Shown here piece after piece: positions 54,741 to 63,417 of a stretch of DNA of 64,000 nt; the first letter of the stretch is position 1; every line of letters starts with the position of its first letter. The DNA is taken from assembly GCF_021654285.1 (NCBI RefSeq), contig NZ_JAKFZS010000009.1:1-64000 (forward strand), in the 5' to 3' direction. The stretch is from Pseudoalteromonas luteoviolacea. Its GTDB lineage: Bacteria; Pseudomonadota; Gammaproteobacteria; Enterobacterales; Alteromonadaceae. The notes beneath the pieces were generated by a model. That model was not told the origin of the DNA. It saw nothing but the letters and a program-made list of their open reading frames with translations, and did no database searches. A program made the position numbers and the translations under genes.

Positions 54741-54844
54741 ATCGTTCCAATAAATGATTGTGGCTTGTTCCCATATTAATTTTGACTCAAGTGATGTTTT
54801 TTATTTTTATGAACTCATTTCATGTCAAAAATAATTGGAACGAT
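54741..54844. promoter_or_regulatory. Paired inverted ATCGTTCCAAT sites upstream of the secreted peptidase gene
   Basis: ATCGTTCCAAT lies at 54741-54751 and its exact reverse complement at 54834-54844, 82 bp apart. Flanks agree in part (AWAT on the inner side). The arrangement brackets the likely promoter and suggests a dimeric repressor or activator with looping. The rest of the 405-bp gap to 55129 is AT-rich with no gene seen. Confidence 0.45.
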
Positions 54845-55129
54845 TTAAATAATTGGTTGTATTTTAAACTTTGTCAAAGGTTTTTTACGGTTTTGTAACT
54901 ATTTAGTATGTTAGTTGTTCAATTTAAACGAAGTTTTTGAATTGTTTTTTACGGGTGAAAGTTTACTTTTTGACTATTTTATTCATGCGCTATATATAAA
55001 AAAACACTATTTTTCAGGGTGATAAAATAGACAGTCATTTACAAGGAGAAAGGTAATTTATAAAATTGAATGAAAGAAATTAATTGTCATTTCACGAGTG
55101 TAAAGAAATGAAAATAGTGGGAGTATAAA

Positions 55130-55564
55130 ATGAATTGGAGTATTGAACAGGGGAGCATTGATGAGGTCATTGAGATTGAAGATCAAGTGCCTGAGTTTGT
55201 AACGCCAAAAACGCGAGCATTGATAGAGGCGCGTTTACAAAATAAAAAAACACTACTGCTTGTTGCCAAAGTAGATGGCCAGCCGGTCGCGTATAAGCTT
55301 GGTTATGCTTTGGATGAAAAACACTTTTATAGTTGGCTAGGCGCTGTTATTCCCGAGTTCAGAGGAGCTGGGATCGCACAAGCCTTGTTGAATGAACAGG
55401 AGCGATGGTGTACTTCACTAGGCTATGAAGCCATTAGTGTTAAATCAATGAATAGATTCAAGAATATGCTAATGATGCTTTTGAAAAACAATTATCAAAT
55501 TGTCGCGTGCCACCCATTAGAAGATGGCACGGATAGCAAAATTCATTTTTTAAAGCAGCTATAA
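55130..55564 (+). CDS. GNAT-family N-acetyltransferase
   Basis: 144 residues with the GNAT core: KTLLLVAKVDGQPVAYKLGYALDE, the acyl-CoA loop VIPEFRGAGIAQALLNEQERWC (R/Q-x-x-G-x-G/A), and C-terminal SVKSMNRFKNMLMMLLKNNYQIV. Substrate unknown. The 3' end overlaps the convergent EamA gene by 6 nt. Confidence 0.85.
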   Translation: MNWSIEQGSIDEVIEIEDQVPEFVTPKTRALIEARLQNKKTLLLVAKVDGQPVAYKLGYALDEKHFYSWLGAVIPEFRGAGIAQALLNEQERWCTSLGYEAISVKSMNRFKNMLMMLLKNNYQIVACHPLEDGTDSKIHFLKQL

Positions 55565-56494
55565 TTCATTGCTAGAGCGCTGAGGCTTTTTCGATTCCTT
55601 TGTGATAATTTTCTTTTCAAAATAGTAATTTATCAATAGTGCGAGACAAATAATACCGCTGCCAAGTGAGAGTGACAATAAATCGGCTTGGCGATTCCAA
55701 ATGAGTAGATTTACCAACACGCCTATGGGTATAAGCACATTATTCATTATGGCAAGAGAGCCAACAGAGACAAGCGTAGCGCCCTTATTCCATAAGAAAT
55801 AACCTAGTCCTGATGCAATTAACCCGAGGTAAATGAGAATTCCCCATTGCAATTGAGTAGTTGGCAACTTTTCACTATTACCTAATATCATGTAACTTAA
55901 AGCAGTAACAATAAGCGCACCAAAAAAGAAAAAGCCAAAGCAAGTGTGTTGAGGGGGAAGCGCGTTACCCTTGGGTAGCCTTTGATACAATACCTGACCT
56001 AGTGCAAAGCAAAAATTTGCCCCTTGTACCAACAGTAAACCAGTCCAAAAGTCTTCGTTTACTTGTGCTTTGCGTATGGCTATAGCGCCCGCAGTTGCGA
56101 GTAATGCAACAAATAGATAGTGAAGATGTAGTTTTTTCTCTATCAAGTCATTGATGATGGTGATGTAAACAGGCGTCATAACGGTAAATAGTAGGACCTC
56201 TGGCACACTTAAATATAAAAAGGAGTGATAATAAAAGCCATACATCAAACCAATTTGGATTGCGCCAATTACCATCAATTGCACCGCGACACGCGGTGTA
56301 ACGCTAGACAGCCTTGTAAAAGGCAAAAATATCAGTAAGGCGATAGCCACACGACTAAAAGCCGCAAACCAAGAGTCGACTTGACCGGCGAGATAGACCC
56401 CAATCAAACTAAATGAAAAGGCCCAAAGTAGAGTGACAAAAGAAAGGTATTGCATAGTATCCGATTTGAGTTTTTGTCTATGGTAAAAGGTCAC
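55559..56494 (-). CDS. EamA-family (DMT) transporter
   Basis: 311 residues with about ten hydrophobic helices in two EamA repeats. The first repeat has FSFSLIGVYLAGQVDSWFAAFSRVAIALL and SFLYLSVPEVLLFTVMTPVYITIINDL. The second has LLLVQGANFCFALGQVLYQRL and ASGLGYFLWNKGATLVSVGSLAIMNN. It resembles YedA/RhaT-type metabolite exporters, perhaps the carboxylate/amino-acid group. The tail is basic (KKPQRSSNEL) and cytoplasmic. Convergent with the GNAT gene. Confidence 0.85.
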   Translation of the reverse strand: MTFYHRQKLKSDTMQYLSFVTLLWAFSFSLIGVYLAGQVDSWFAAFSRVAIALLIFLPFTRLSSVTPRVAVQLMVIGAIQIGLMYGFYYHSFLYLSVPEVLLFTVMTPVYITIINDLIEKKLHLHYLFVALLATAGAIAIRKAQVNEDFWTGLLLVQGANFCFALGQVLYQRLPKGNALPPQHTCFGFFFFGALIVTALSYMILGNSEKLPTTQLQWGILIYLGLIASGLGYFLWNKGATLVSVGSLAIMNNVLIPIGVLVNLLIWNRQADLLSLSLGSGIICLALLINYYFEKKIITKESKKPQRSSNEL

Positions 56495-56603
56495 CAGGGA
56501 TAAATCGAGCGATTAGCACAAAAAGTTAAAATTTATTGAGGACCCGTTTTGCACTTAGTCATACTGATGCTAATTCATCGATAATAACGAACTAATTAAC
56601 TGT

Positions 56604-56720
56604 TATAATATGATTTTAATTTACTACCTAGTCGCTACAATGAAGTTGTTTTCACATTTATCCCTTTCATGATTACCCATGATGTGTTAAAGGCCACCAT
56701 TTATATGGTGGCCTTTTTAT
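56604..56720 (+). ncRNA. Candidate orphan small RNA with strong terminator
   Basis: A perfect extended -10 (TGTTATAAT, hexamer at 56604) is followed about 85 bp later by a 12-bp perfect hairpin AAAGGCCACCAT/ATGGTGGCCTTT (56689-56716) and a T-run. No gene on this strand lies upstream, because the EamA gene is divergent. The only frame inside is ten codons without a ribosome site. The expected transcript is about 105 nt. The -35 region is weak. Confidence 0.35.
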
Positions 56721-56880
56721 TTGCATGGTGAGTTTATTGACTGCGCCTTTCTACGTTTTGCACTTTTTTAAATAATAACGGGTCTTTGTTCATCATACGC
56801 TAAACTTCAAACGTGCATCCTTTGCTTAAGTGGCATCGATAATGCTGTTAGAAAATATCTGTCGTCGTGAGGAACAATAT

Positions 56881-57444
56881 ATGAAGCGGTTATTTGTTAT
56901 GGGGTTGATACTGTCAATTACTTATCTGTCGGGCTGTGCCTCTATGGGGTCGGGGGATAATGCCCAAAAGCGTGCGCAAATAATAAAGATGAAAAACGAC
57001 ACTTTGTCGCAGCTCTATAAAGAAAAGCCAGATACTCGAGCGCAATTACGTTCAGCTGTTGGTTACGCGGTGTTCTCAAATGCCAACATTAACTTATTAT
57101 TGGTGTCTGCTGGCACAGGCTATGGGGTTGTTAAAAATAACCAAACAGGGCAATTCACATATATGAATATGGCCGAAGGCGGTGTGGGCTTAGGTCTTGG
57201 TGTTAAAGATTACCGTTTAATTTTGGTTTTTCATACTACAGAAGCGCTCAATGACTTTGTCAGTAATGGCTGGACTTTTGGTGGTAATGCTGATGCAGCT
57301 GCAAAAGCGTCAGATAAAGGAGCAGCCATTCAAGGTGAGGTCTATTACGGCGGCATGTCGGTTTATACGCTGACGCAAAGTGGCTTGGCTTTACAGGCGA
57401 CTGTTAAAGGCACTCGGTTTTGGCCAGATAGCTCTTTGAATTAA
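56881..57444 (+). CDS. SYLF/Ysc84-domain lipoprotein
   Basis: About 187 residues from the ATG at 56881, which follows GAGG and starts a classical lipoprotein signal peptide (MKRLFVMGLILSITYLSGCAS). An in-frame upstream start at 56830 would bury this signal. The mature chain is a SYLF domain: LRSAVGYAVFSNANINLLLVSAGTGYGVV, MAEGGVGLGLGVKDYRLILVF and LTQSGLALQATVKGTRFWPD. SYLF domains bind phosphoinositides in eukaryotes; the bacterial role is unknown but envelope-linked. Confidence 0.88.
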   Translation: MKRLFVMGLILSITYLSGCASMGSGDNAQKRAQIIKMKNDTLSQLYKEKPDTRAQLRSAVGYAVFSNANINLLLVSAGTGYGVVKNNQTGQFTYMNMAEGGVGLGLGVKDYRLILVFHTTEALNDFVSNGWTFGGNADAAAKASDKGAAIQGEVYYGGMSVYTLTQSGLALQATVKGTRFWPDSSLN

Positions 57445-57593
57445 CATCTTGTACAAAGCGAGACTGCAAAAGTCATCTATAGCCCATTTGGCATAAACGT
57501 ATTTTTTATAAGATTTCGCTTTTTGTTCTTGTGGGCTAAACAAGTATTCGCTATAAACAACGTAAGCATGTGTAAATATTTATAGAGGGTAAC

Positions 57594-58517
57594 GTGTTTA
57601 AGGAAATTGACGACCTCAGTGATAGCTTAGTCTTGATCGTAGAGGACTCGGCATTAACGCAAAAAGTGCTTGGTGCTTGTTTGGACGGCTTATGCCGTGT
57701 AGATGCTGTAGACAGCGCTGAAGAGGCGATTAACTATTGTCTTAAATCACCCCCTGATTTGATCCTAATGGATTGGATCCTTGGCGGTATGACGGGGTTG
57801 GAAGCTTGTAAAAAAATCCAAGCGATGGATGAACTCAATGACATTCCTATCATATTTGTCACATCGAATACCAATGAAAATCAGCAAGAGTTATGTTGGG
57901 ATGCGGGCGCAGTAGACTTTTTAGGCAAGCCTATTGTCGCGAGGACTCTGGTTAATCGTGTTAGAACTCACCTTAAGTATAAACGCCAAACTGATATCTT
58001 AAAGCAATACTCTTTCTTTGATGGTCTCACGGAAGTGTTTAATCGACGCTACTTTGATATGGAGTGTAAACGCTTATTTAGGCAAAACTTGCGGCAGCAA
58101 CAGTGCTTAGCCGTAGTTATGCTTGATATTGACTACTTTAAGTTGTTCAACGATGAATATGGGCATTTGCAAGGGGATGATGCACTTAAAGAAGTGGCAA
58201 AAATTGCCGTTAAAATGGTAAATCGCCCTCTAGATAGCGTGTTTAGATATGGCGGTGAAGAATTCGCGGTTTTATTGCCCAATACCAGTGAGGATGGCGC
58301 TCTAAAGATAGCGCAGTCCATTGTACATGCGGTAAGAGGGCTTGAGATCCCACACGGTAAGTCAGAGTTTGACGTGGTCACCGTGAGCGCAGGTGTCGCT
58401 GTTGGCAAGTACGGTGTCTATGACAATGTTGAAGAGTTAATTCAAAAAGCAGATGAAGGCTTGTATATGGCCAAGTCTAATGGCAGAGATCAGGCATTTT
58501 TATTTAATGAAAATTAA
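57594..58517 (+). CDS. Response regulator with GGDEF domain (diguanylate cyclase)
   Basis: 307 residues. The receiver has VEDSALTQKV, phospho-Asp in LILMDWILGGMTG and Lys in LGKPIVART. The GGDEF domain (about 140-305) has LTEVFNRRYFD, VVMLDIDYFKLFNDEYGH, an active-site FRYGGEEFAVLLP (GGEEF, active form) and VSAGVAVGK. It is WspR/PleD-like in layout. Autoinhibitory RxxD site: none clear before GGEEF (the -5 region reads RPLDSVF). GTG start with GAGG 5 nt upstream. Monocistronic. Confidence 0.92.
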   Translation: MFKEIDDLSDSLVLIVEDSALTQKVLGACLDGLCRVDAVDSAEEAINYCLKSPPDLILMDWILGGMTGLEACKKIQAMDELNDIPIIFVTSNTNENQQELCWDAGAVDFLGKPIVARTLVNRVRTHLKYKRQTDILKQYSFFDGLTEVFNRRYFDMECKRLFRQNLRQQQCLAVVMLDIDYFKLFNDEYGHLQGDDALKEVAKIAVKMVNRPLDSVFRYGGEEFAVLLPNTSEDGALKIAQSIVHAVRGLEIPHGKSEFDVVTVSAGVAVGKYGVYDNVEELIQKADEGLYMAKSNGRDQAFLFNEN

Positions 58518-58521
58518 GGCG

Positions 58522-58554
58522 TAGAAGGTGCAATTCGCGTGATTGCACCTTCTA
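58522..58554. terminator. Hairpin between the GGEEF gene and the permease gene
   Basis: A perfect 13-bp stem TAGAAGGTGCAAT/ATTGCACCTTCTA with a 7-nt loop lies between convergent stop codons. It has no long T-run but is the strongest stem of this type nearby. Confidence 0.7.
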
Positions 58555-58564
58555 GATTGTGACT

Positions 58565-59818
58565 TTACATATTAAATAACAAGGCAGATACAGCGAGTAA
58601 TCCAACGCTAAGCACGAAATAAGTACTTAATTTACCCTTGTACTTTTGCAGTGCCGGTACTTTGTAAATCGCAATGGTCGGCATGACAAAAAGGATCAAC
58701 GCGATAATTGGACCTGATATTGCGCCCATCATATCTAAAATACTTGGGTTGATAACTGCACACACCCAAATAGAGATAAACATTAATACCACGCCAAGTT
58801 TGTCAGCTGTTTTATAGTTCATTGACGTCTGCTTAGTTACCAATCCATTAAAGCTCTCTCTCGCGCCTAAGAAGTGCCCTAGGAATGATGAGGTGATAGC
58901 AATGAAAGCGACGAGTGGCCCAAGTGTTTCAATGAATGGGTTGTTGTATACGTTTGCAAGATAAGATAGTACAGACACATTCGCTTCTTTCGCTTCGGCC
59001 ATTTGCTCAGGTGTTAGTGAAAAAATACAAGAGAATACAAAAAGTAATACGAATGCGATGAGCATAAGTGCTGTGTTTCGCAAAATAGCTTCAGCTTTGA
59101 TTGTCGCTTCTGATTTGTAGTGCCTACGCTGTGTATTGGCGAAGCTAGAAATTGCTGCAGCATGACTGAATGAGAAGACAACAATAGGCACAGATAACCA
59201 TAAAGTTTCTGTCAATGAGCCTACATCAGGTGTTGTAATAGTCGGTAATTGCCAGTTAGGTATTAAATATAAAGACAAAAATAACAAAACACCGACTAAT
59301 GGGTAGACCAGAATTGCAAACGCTCTAAGTAGTAATTTTTCTCCCCCCAACATAATGGCAATCATACCCGCTACTAGCACACCAGACAGTAATACTCGAG
59401 GTAAAGACTCCATTTCTAGTTGGTTGACCATGAAGCTGTCCACTGTATTGGTCAGTCCCACACCGTATATAAGCAAAATAGGGAAGATTGAGAAGAAATA
59501 TAGGAGTGAAATCAAGCGGCCACTAGTTGCGCCAAAGTGCTCTTCAACGACGTCGGTGAAGTCTGAATCACTCTTTTTTGAAGACAAGACAAATCGTGCA
59601 AGCCCTCTGTGTGCCAAATACGTCATGGGGAACGCAAGTACAGCCATGATCAATAGCGGCCAAAACCCCCCTATACCGATATTAATAGGTAAAAATAAAA
59701 TACCTGCACCAACTGCGGTACCAAAGAGGCTTAGCACCCAATTAGTGTCATGTTGGGTCCAGCCTGCATGGCTGGCGTTTACCGTGTTACCGGTATCTCC
59801 CGCTTGTGAATGACTCAT
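58565..59818 (-). CDS. HAAAP-family amino-acid permease (SdaC/TdcC-like)
   Basis: 417 residues with eleven predicted transmembrane helices. The start WTQHDTNWVLSLFGTAVGAGILFLPINIGIGG and MTYLAHRGLARFVLSS are characteristic of serine/threonine carriers of the hydroxy/aromatic amino-acid permease family. It lacks a nearby serine deaminase or tdc genes, so the substrate is uncertain; serine, threonine or an aromatic amino acid are candidates. An N-terminal hydrophilic stretch of 20 residues precedes the first helix. Confidence 0.88.
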   Translation of the reverse strand: MSHSQAGDTGNTVNASHAGWTQHDTNWVLSLFGTAVGAGILFLPINIGIGGFWPLLIMAVLAFPMTYLAHRGLARFVLSSKKSDSDFTDVVEEHFGATSGRLISLLYFFSIFPILLIYGVGLTNTVDSFMVNQLEMESLPRVLLSGVLVAGMIAIMLGGEKLLLRAFAILVYPLVGVLLFLSLYLIPNWQLPTITTPDVGSLTETLWLSVPIVVFSFSHAAAISSFANTQRRHYKSEATIKAEAILRNTALMLIAFVLLFVFSCIFSLTPEQMAEAKEANVSVLSYLANVYNNPFIETLGPLVAFIAITSSFLGHFLGARESFNGLVTKQTSMNYKTADKLGVVLMFISIWVCAVINPSILDMMGAISGPIIALILFVMPTIAIYKVPALQKYKGKLSTYFVLSVGLLAVSALLFNM

Positions 59819-60624
59819 ACTTGTTGTCCTACGTTTTAATTTTAATCGCGCGGATGATATAGAAATTCACTTCTTGATGCATGTTTATTCGGTTTGTTTG
59901 GGCGTTTTTCATACAAAGCGAGGCTTTTGCGGTTAATAAGTATTCACAATGATGAAGTGGAACCTGTATTAGTCTGGCTTTGTATACACTTGTATTGACG
60001 TGTTGTGTTAAGGCACTGCAGCTTATTGTGTATTTAGTTGAGTGAGCATTGAAGTTGCCTCTTGAGCAATAAATGGTGAGGATGCTTGGAGTTTTTACAC
60101 AGCCGATAAATAATGTTGGTGCATATTTATTTAAAATTAAATTCTATTTAATAAAATCAGTAAGGTAGAGATTATATGAATATTTTTTATAAATGATGAT
60201 TTAATTCATAACTTTTTCTTTTTACTTATTTTTCACCTTATTCACCTTAATGTTAAGTGGTATTATACAGTTCTATTCGGTGTTATCTTTTTATCACATT
60301 GATGATTTTATAGGCGGTTACAACTTATGGTTTACTCTTTGTTCGTGTTATCATTTATTTGGTTTTGCTTTATTCTTTTTAAAAAAACAGGTGTGTTTTT
60401 TAAGTAATTGCATTTATATGAGTTATTAATTAGTCTAATAGTTAGCCTTTGCAAGACTGCATTCATAGCTTCAGAGTCCCTGAATAGTTCTTTTCATGTT
60501 GTTTCAATCTACTAACTAGTTGTCAGTTTTCTTATTGCAAGTATTACAATTTTACACATTCCTTGACTGATTCCTACACCGAGTTTAACTATGATTTACC
60601 CATCAAACATGATTGGGGAAAATA
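59819..60624. other. Long AT-rich gap between divergent permease and lipoprotein genes
   Basis: About 800 bp. Apart from a possible 26-residue membrane micro-ORF at 60327-60407, nothing is recognised. AT content is high and several tracts of T and A are visible; both flanking promoters must lie here. Confidence 0.35.
60327..60407 (+). CDS. Possible 26-residue membrane microprotein
   Basis: The frame encodes a single hydrophobic helix (LFVLSFIWFCFILF) followed by a basic end (KKTGVFFK), as in many small regulatory membrane proteins. A weak ribosome site (AGGCGG) lies upstream. Such frames also occur by chance in T-rich DNA, so support is limited. Confidence 0.25.
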   Translation: MVYSLFVLSFIWFCFILFKKTGVFFK

Positions 60625-61038
60625 ATGAAAAAGCTTTTAACAATGACGATAGTAGCGCTTTTGGCTAGTGGCTGTGCACATCACAATAACGTTAGGCCAG
60701 CGCAAGATGGCAAGCATTATGTCAATTTGACCGCAGAAACAAGACAAAAAGCTGGAGAGGAAGCATTAGATCAAGCAAATTATTACTGCAGTGAAAATGG
60801 CGATACTCGTGCGTACATTATCAATGAAACGATTACTTACATGGGCTCTATGCCTGAACAAGAATATTTAAAAAATCGCAATTTGGCTGAAGCTGTTGAA
60901 GTGGCAGGTGCGGGCATGTCCATTTTAGGTGGTGGTCATGTAGATGATGTAGGTACTGCCATGTGGATTGGTGGTGGCATTGCAGAAGACTCAATGGGTG
61001 AACCATATCAAATAAACTTATCTTTTAGTTGTAAGTGA
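60625..61038 (+). CDS. Small lipoprotein of unknown function
   Basis: About 137 residues from the ATG at 60625, preceded by GGGGA; an in-frame TTG at 60613 is less likely. The signal peptide MKKLLTMTIVALLASGC ends in a lipobox (LASGC). The mature part has two Cys residues (YYCSEN and the final SCK) that may form a disulfide, and a glycine-rich hydrophobic stretch (GAGMSILGGGHVDDVGTAMWIGGGI) near the C terminus. No family recognised. A terminator follows 54 bp after the stop. Confidence 0.65.
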   Translation: MKKLLTMTIVALLASGCAHHNNVRPAQDGKHYVNLTAETRQKAGEEALDQANYYCSENGDTRAYIINETITYMGSMPEQEYLKNRNLAEAVEVAGAGMSILGGGHVDDVGTAMWIGGGIAEDSMGEPYQINLSFSCK

Positions 61039-61091
61039 TAAGAGGTTTTTTTCACCGTTTACTCTTAGTTCTATTATGTGTTTTTTTTGAG

Positions 61092-61121
61092 CAAGCGTTA
61101 TTAAATAAAAAGTAACGCTTG
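61092..61121 (+). terminator. Terminator after the small lipoprotein gene
   Basis: A perfect 9-bp stem CAAGCGTTA/TAACGCTTG with a 12-nt loop, followed by GTTTCT. It lies 54 bp after the lipoprotein stop codon. Confidence 0.65.
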
Positions 61122-61204
61122 TTTCTCCACTTATTTAATATACTCATATTAAATTCAAATACCTTTATTGCAAGTTATCTAATGCATAGTTTGTCTTCGG
61201 ATAA

Positions 61205-61321
61205 AAAATTGTTTTTGCAAATACGCCACAGCACAACATTTTTCAATATGAACCGGAGTCAGTTATTAAGGAGCTTCGATACTTACTTGATAAATTAAAC
61301 CAAGCGCCTGAAAAAAACTGA
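61205..61321 (+). pseudogene. Possible 38-codon gene remnant
   Basis: A frame without a start codon reads KIVFANTPQHNIFQYEPES and then VIKELRYLLDKLNQAPEKN before a stop. It has the look of a protein C terminus (a helix-rich tail with Glu/Lys and Leu) and is bounded upstream by an in-frame TAA. It is probably the decayed end of a former gene before the DGSG-repeat protein. No parent family identified; chance coding-like composition cannot be excluded. Confidence 0.25.
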
Positions 61322-61391
61322 ACGTGCATTTAAACCTTTCTGTTACCTCTGGTCGTCAAAGTTTTTAAATAGAAAAAACAAGGACAACAAG

Positions 61392-62123
61392 ATGAAAGCT
61401 TTAATGATGGCGGCTTTAGCAATATCTTCATTTTATGTTTCTGCAACTGCGTATTACTCCTCGGATTACAAATTTGTGAAAACAACCTCTTTAAGCTTAC
61501 CTGCAAGCGAACTGACACAGCTAAAAATTGATGCAGGGGCGGGTAGTTTGAAGTTGATTGGAGAACAGACAGATAAGATTAGTGTCACTGCTGAGATATA
61601 TCAGTTAAGTGATGGAGGCGAGTACTGTTTAGATTTGACTGAGCAAGATAACAAAGCCTTGCTTAAAGCAAATGTTTGCCACCACAGGGAAAACGATACC
61701 TTGGTACATCTTTCAATCACTGTACCTCAAAACCTTGTGACTCATATTAAGGACGGCTCTGGGTCAATGAATGTGTCACATGCGAGTATTCAGCGCATAG
61801 ATGATGGCTCAGGCTCTATCATAATTAAGGATAACCTAATTTCGCTTGGGATAGATGATAATTCTGGCGGTATTGAGGTCTTGAGTGTGCAAGGTGAACT
61901 AGATATTGATGATGGCTCTGGAAAAATTCTTGTTGAGGACATCAAAGGCAATGTTCGGATAGAAGATGGCTCTGGTAAGGTCGTTGTTGAAAATGTCACT
62001 GGTAAAGTCTCAGTCGATGATGGCTCAGGAAGTATCTCAGTGCGCAATGCGCAATCATTTGAATTGATAGATGATGGTTCTGGCAAGGTTAACTTGAGAA
62101 ATATCCGCGACCAACAAAATTAA
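61392..62123 (+). CDS. Secreted DGSG-repeat protein (DUF4097/GIN-like)
   Basis: 243 residues with an N-terminal signal peptide (MMAALAISSFYVSATA). The first half contains beta strands with LTQLKIDAGAGSLKLIGEQ, typical of DUF4097-type exported proteins. From about residue 117 the motif DGSG or its variant DNSG recurs about every 18-20 residues, each with flanking hydrophobic beta strands (for example DDGSGKILVEDIKG, EDGSGKVVVENVTG, DDGSGSISVRN). This is a beta-solenoid with aligned Asp/Gly turns. Function unknown; surface or periplasmic adhesion/scaffold roles are conceivable. Confidence 0.75.
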   Translation: MKALMMAALAISSFYVSATAYYSSDYKFVKTTSLSLPASELTQLKIDAGAGSLKLIGEQTDKISVTAEIYQLSDGGEYCLDLTEQDNKALLKANVCHHRENDTLVHLSITVPQNLVTHIKDGSGSMNVSHASIQRIDDGSGSIIIKDNLISLGIDDNSGGIEVLSVQGELDIDDGSGKILVEDIKGNVRIEDGSGKVVVENVTGKVSVDDGSGSISVRNAQSFELIDDGSGKVNLRNIRDQQN

Positions 62124-62171
62124 GTCTTTGTAAACAGCGCCGCAGACAACACACAGCGGCGCTGTGTGTCA

Positions 62172-63386
62172 CTACTTCTCTAGCCCAAAAGGGTCATCAA
62201 TACTATGACTTGGTTCCGTAAACCATTTAGGGCCTGACTCCGTGATGTAAAAATGGTCCTCAAGGCGAATACCAAATTGGTCGGGAACAACCAGCATGGG
62301 TTCATTAGAAAAACACATACCTGGCGCAAGTGGTTGCGGGTTGTCTTTGACCAAATAAGGCAGCTCATGGATATCTAGGCCGATCCCATGCCCTGTTCTA
62401 TGTGGACAACCGGGCAGTTGATAATCTGGCCCCAAGTTTTGTTCAGCCAAGTAGGTTCTTGCTGCATAGTCTACATCGCCACAGTTCGCGCCAATGTGCG
62501 CTGCATTGAAAGCGTGCAACTGAGCTTGCTTTTCATGGGCCCATATTGCGCGTTGATAATCTGTTGCTTCACCAAAGACATAAGTGCGGGTAATGTCACT
62601 TAGATAGCCATGCAGCTTACAGCCTGTGTCTATCAATACAACATCGCCTTTTTTAAGTGTTTGGGGCGCCTTTACACCATGTGGAAATGATGTCGCTTTG
62701 CCAAATAACACAATACAGAAGTAATTGCCTGTAGCACCAACCTTTTTATGTGCTTGCTCTATAAATGCTTCCACTTCTGTGGTAGTGATACCTTCATGCA
62801 ATATGGAGGCAGCTGCTTTTTGCACTGCTAAGGTCATATCCATTGCGCGTTGAATTAAGGCAAGCTCATTGTCTGACTTATGCATGCGGCAATGGCTTGT
62901 AACACATTGCCCATTCATGATTTTTAAAGTTGAGTTTTCTTTTTGAATGCCATCTACAGTAAAAAAGGCCGTGCTTTCATCGATTGCTAAGGTCGCAGAG
63001 TTTGGCAAGCCCAGTTCGGTTAACGCCTGTCTAAGTAGCCGATATGGTGATTGCTCTTCTTGCCAAGCATATACTTTGCCTTGGATGATTTGGTAATCAC
63101 TGATGGTGCCTAATTCAAAAAATGGTGCAATGAAACATACATCGCTATGAGCCGGAAGTATTGCACCAACAAGTCGTTCACTGGCCGACCAGCTTAAACC
63201 TGTAAAATACTTTAAGTTTGTGCCTGCATTTAGGTATAACGCATCAATATTCTGCGCGCGCATGAATGCTTGTGCTTTTTGCATCCTCTCACGATATTCA
63301 TCTGCAGCAATGGGCCGTGCATCTTGGGTCATGTTTGTGAGGTTGGCAAGGGCCGCTTGTTTGGTTTGAAAACCGATACCTATCAT
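62172..63386 (-). CDS. M24B metallopeptidase (Xaa-Pro dipeptidase/aminopeptidase type)
   Basis: 404 residues with an N-terminal creatinase-like domain (NIDALYLNAGTNLKYFTGLSW) and a pita-bread catalytic domain. Metal ligands are visible: Asp in VLIDTGCKLHGY, Asp in LSDITRTYVFG, His in TGHGIGLDIHE, Glu in SNEPMLVVP and Glu in RLEDHFYI. These enzymes cleave the bond before proline, or Xaa-Pro dipeptides. It is just downstream of a DadA-like oxidoreductase gene on the same strand, a pair seen in proline/hydroxyproline degradation. Confidence 0.9.
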   Translation of the reverse strand: MIGIGFQTKQAALANLTNMTQDARPIAADEYRERMQKAQAFMRAQNIDALYLNAGTNLKYFTGLSWSASERLVGAILPAHSDVCFIAPFFELGTISDYQIIQGKVYAWQEEQSPYRLLRQALTELGLPNSATLAIDESTAFFTVDGIQKENSTLKIMNGQCVTSHCRMHKSDNELALIQRAMDMTLAVQKAAASILHEGITTTEVEAFIEQAHKKVGATGNYFCIVLFGKATSFPHGVKAPQTLKKGDVVLIDTGCKLHGYLSDITRTYVFGEATDYQRAIWAHEKQAQLHAFNAAHIGANCGDVDYAARTYLAEQNLGPDYQLPGCPHRTGHGIGLDIHELPYLVKDNPQPLAPGMCFSNEPMLVVPDQFGIRLEDHFYITESGPKWFTEPSHSIDDPFGLEK

Positions 63387-63417
63387 AACTGTATCCTATT
63401 TTTTGTTTTATCAAGCA

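Noticed and set aside
61790..62086. Minus-strand frame rich in PEPSS-like repeats
   Set aside because: It is only the reverse complement of the DGSG repeat gene; the repeat makes any antisense frame look repetitive.
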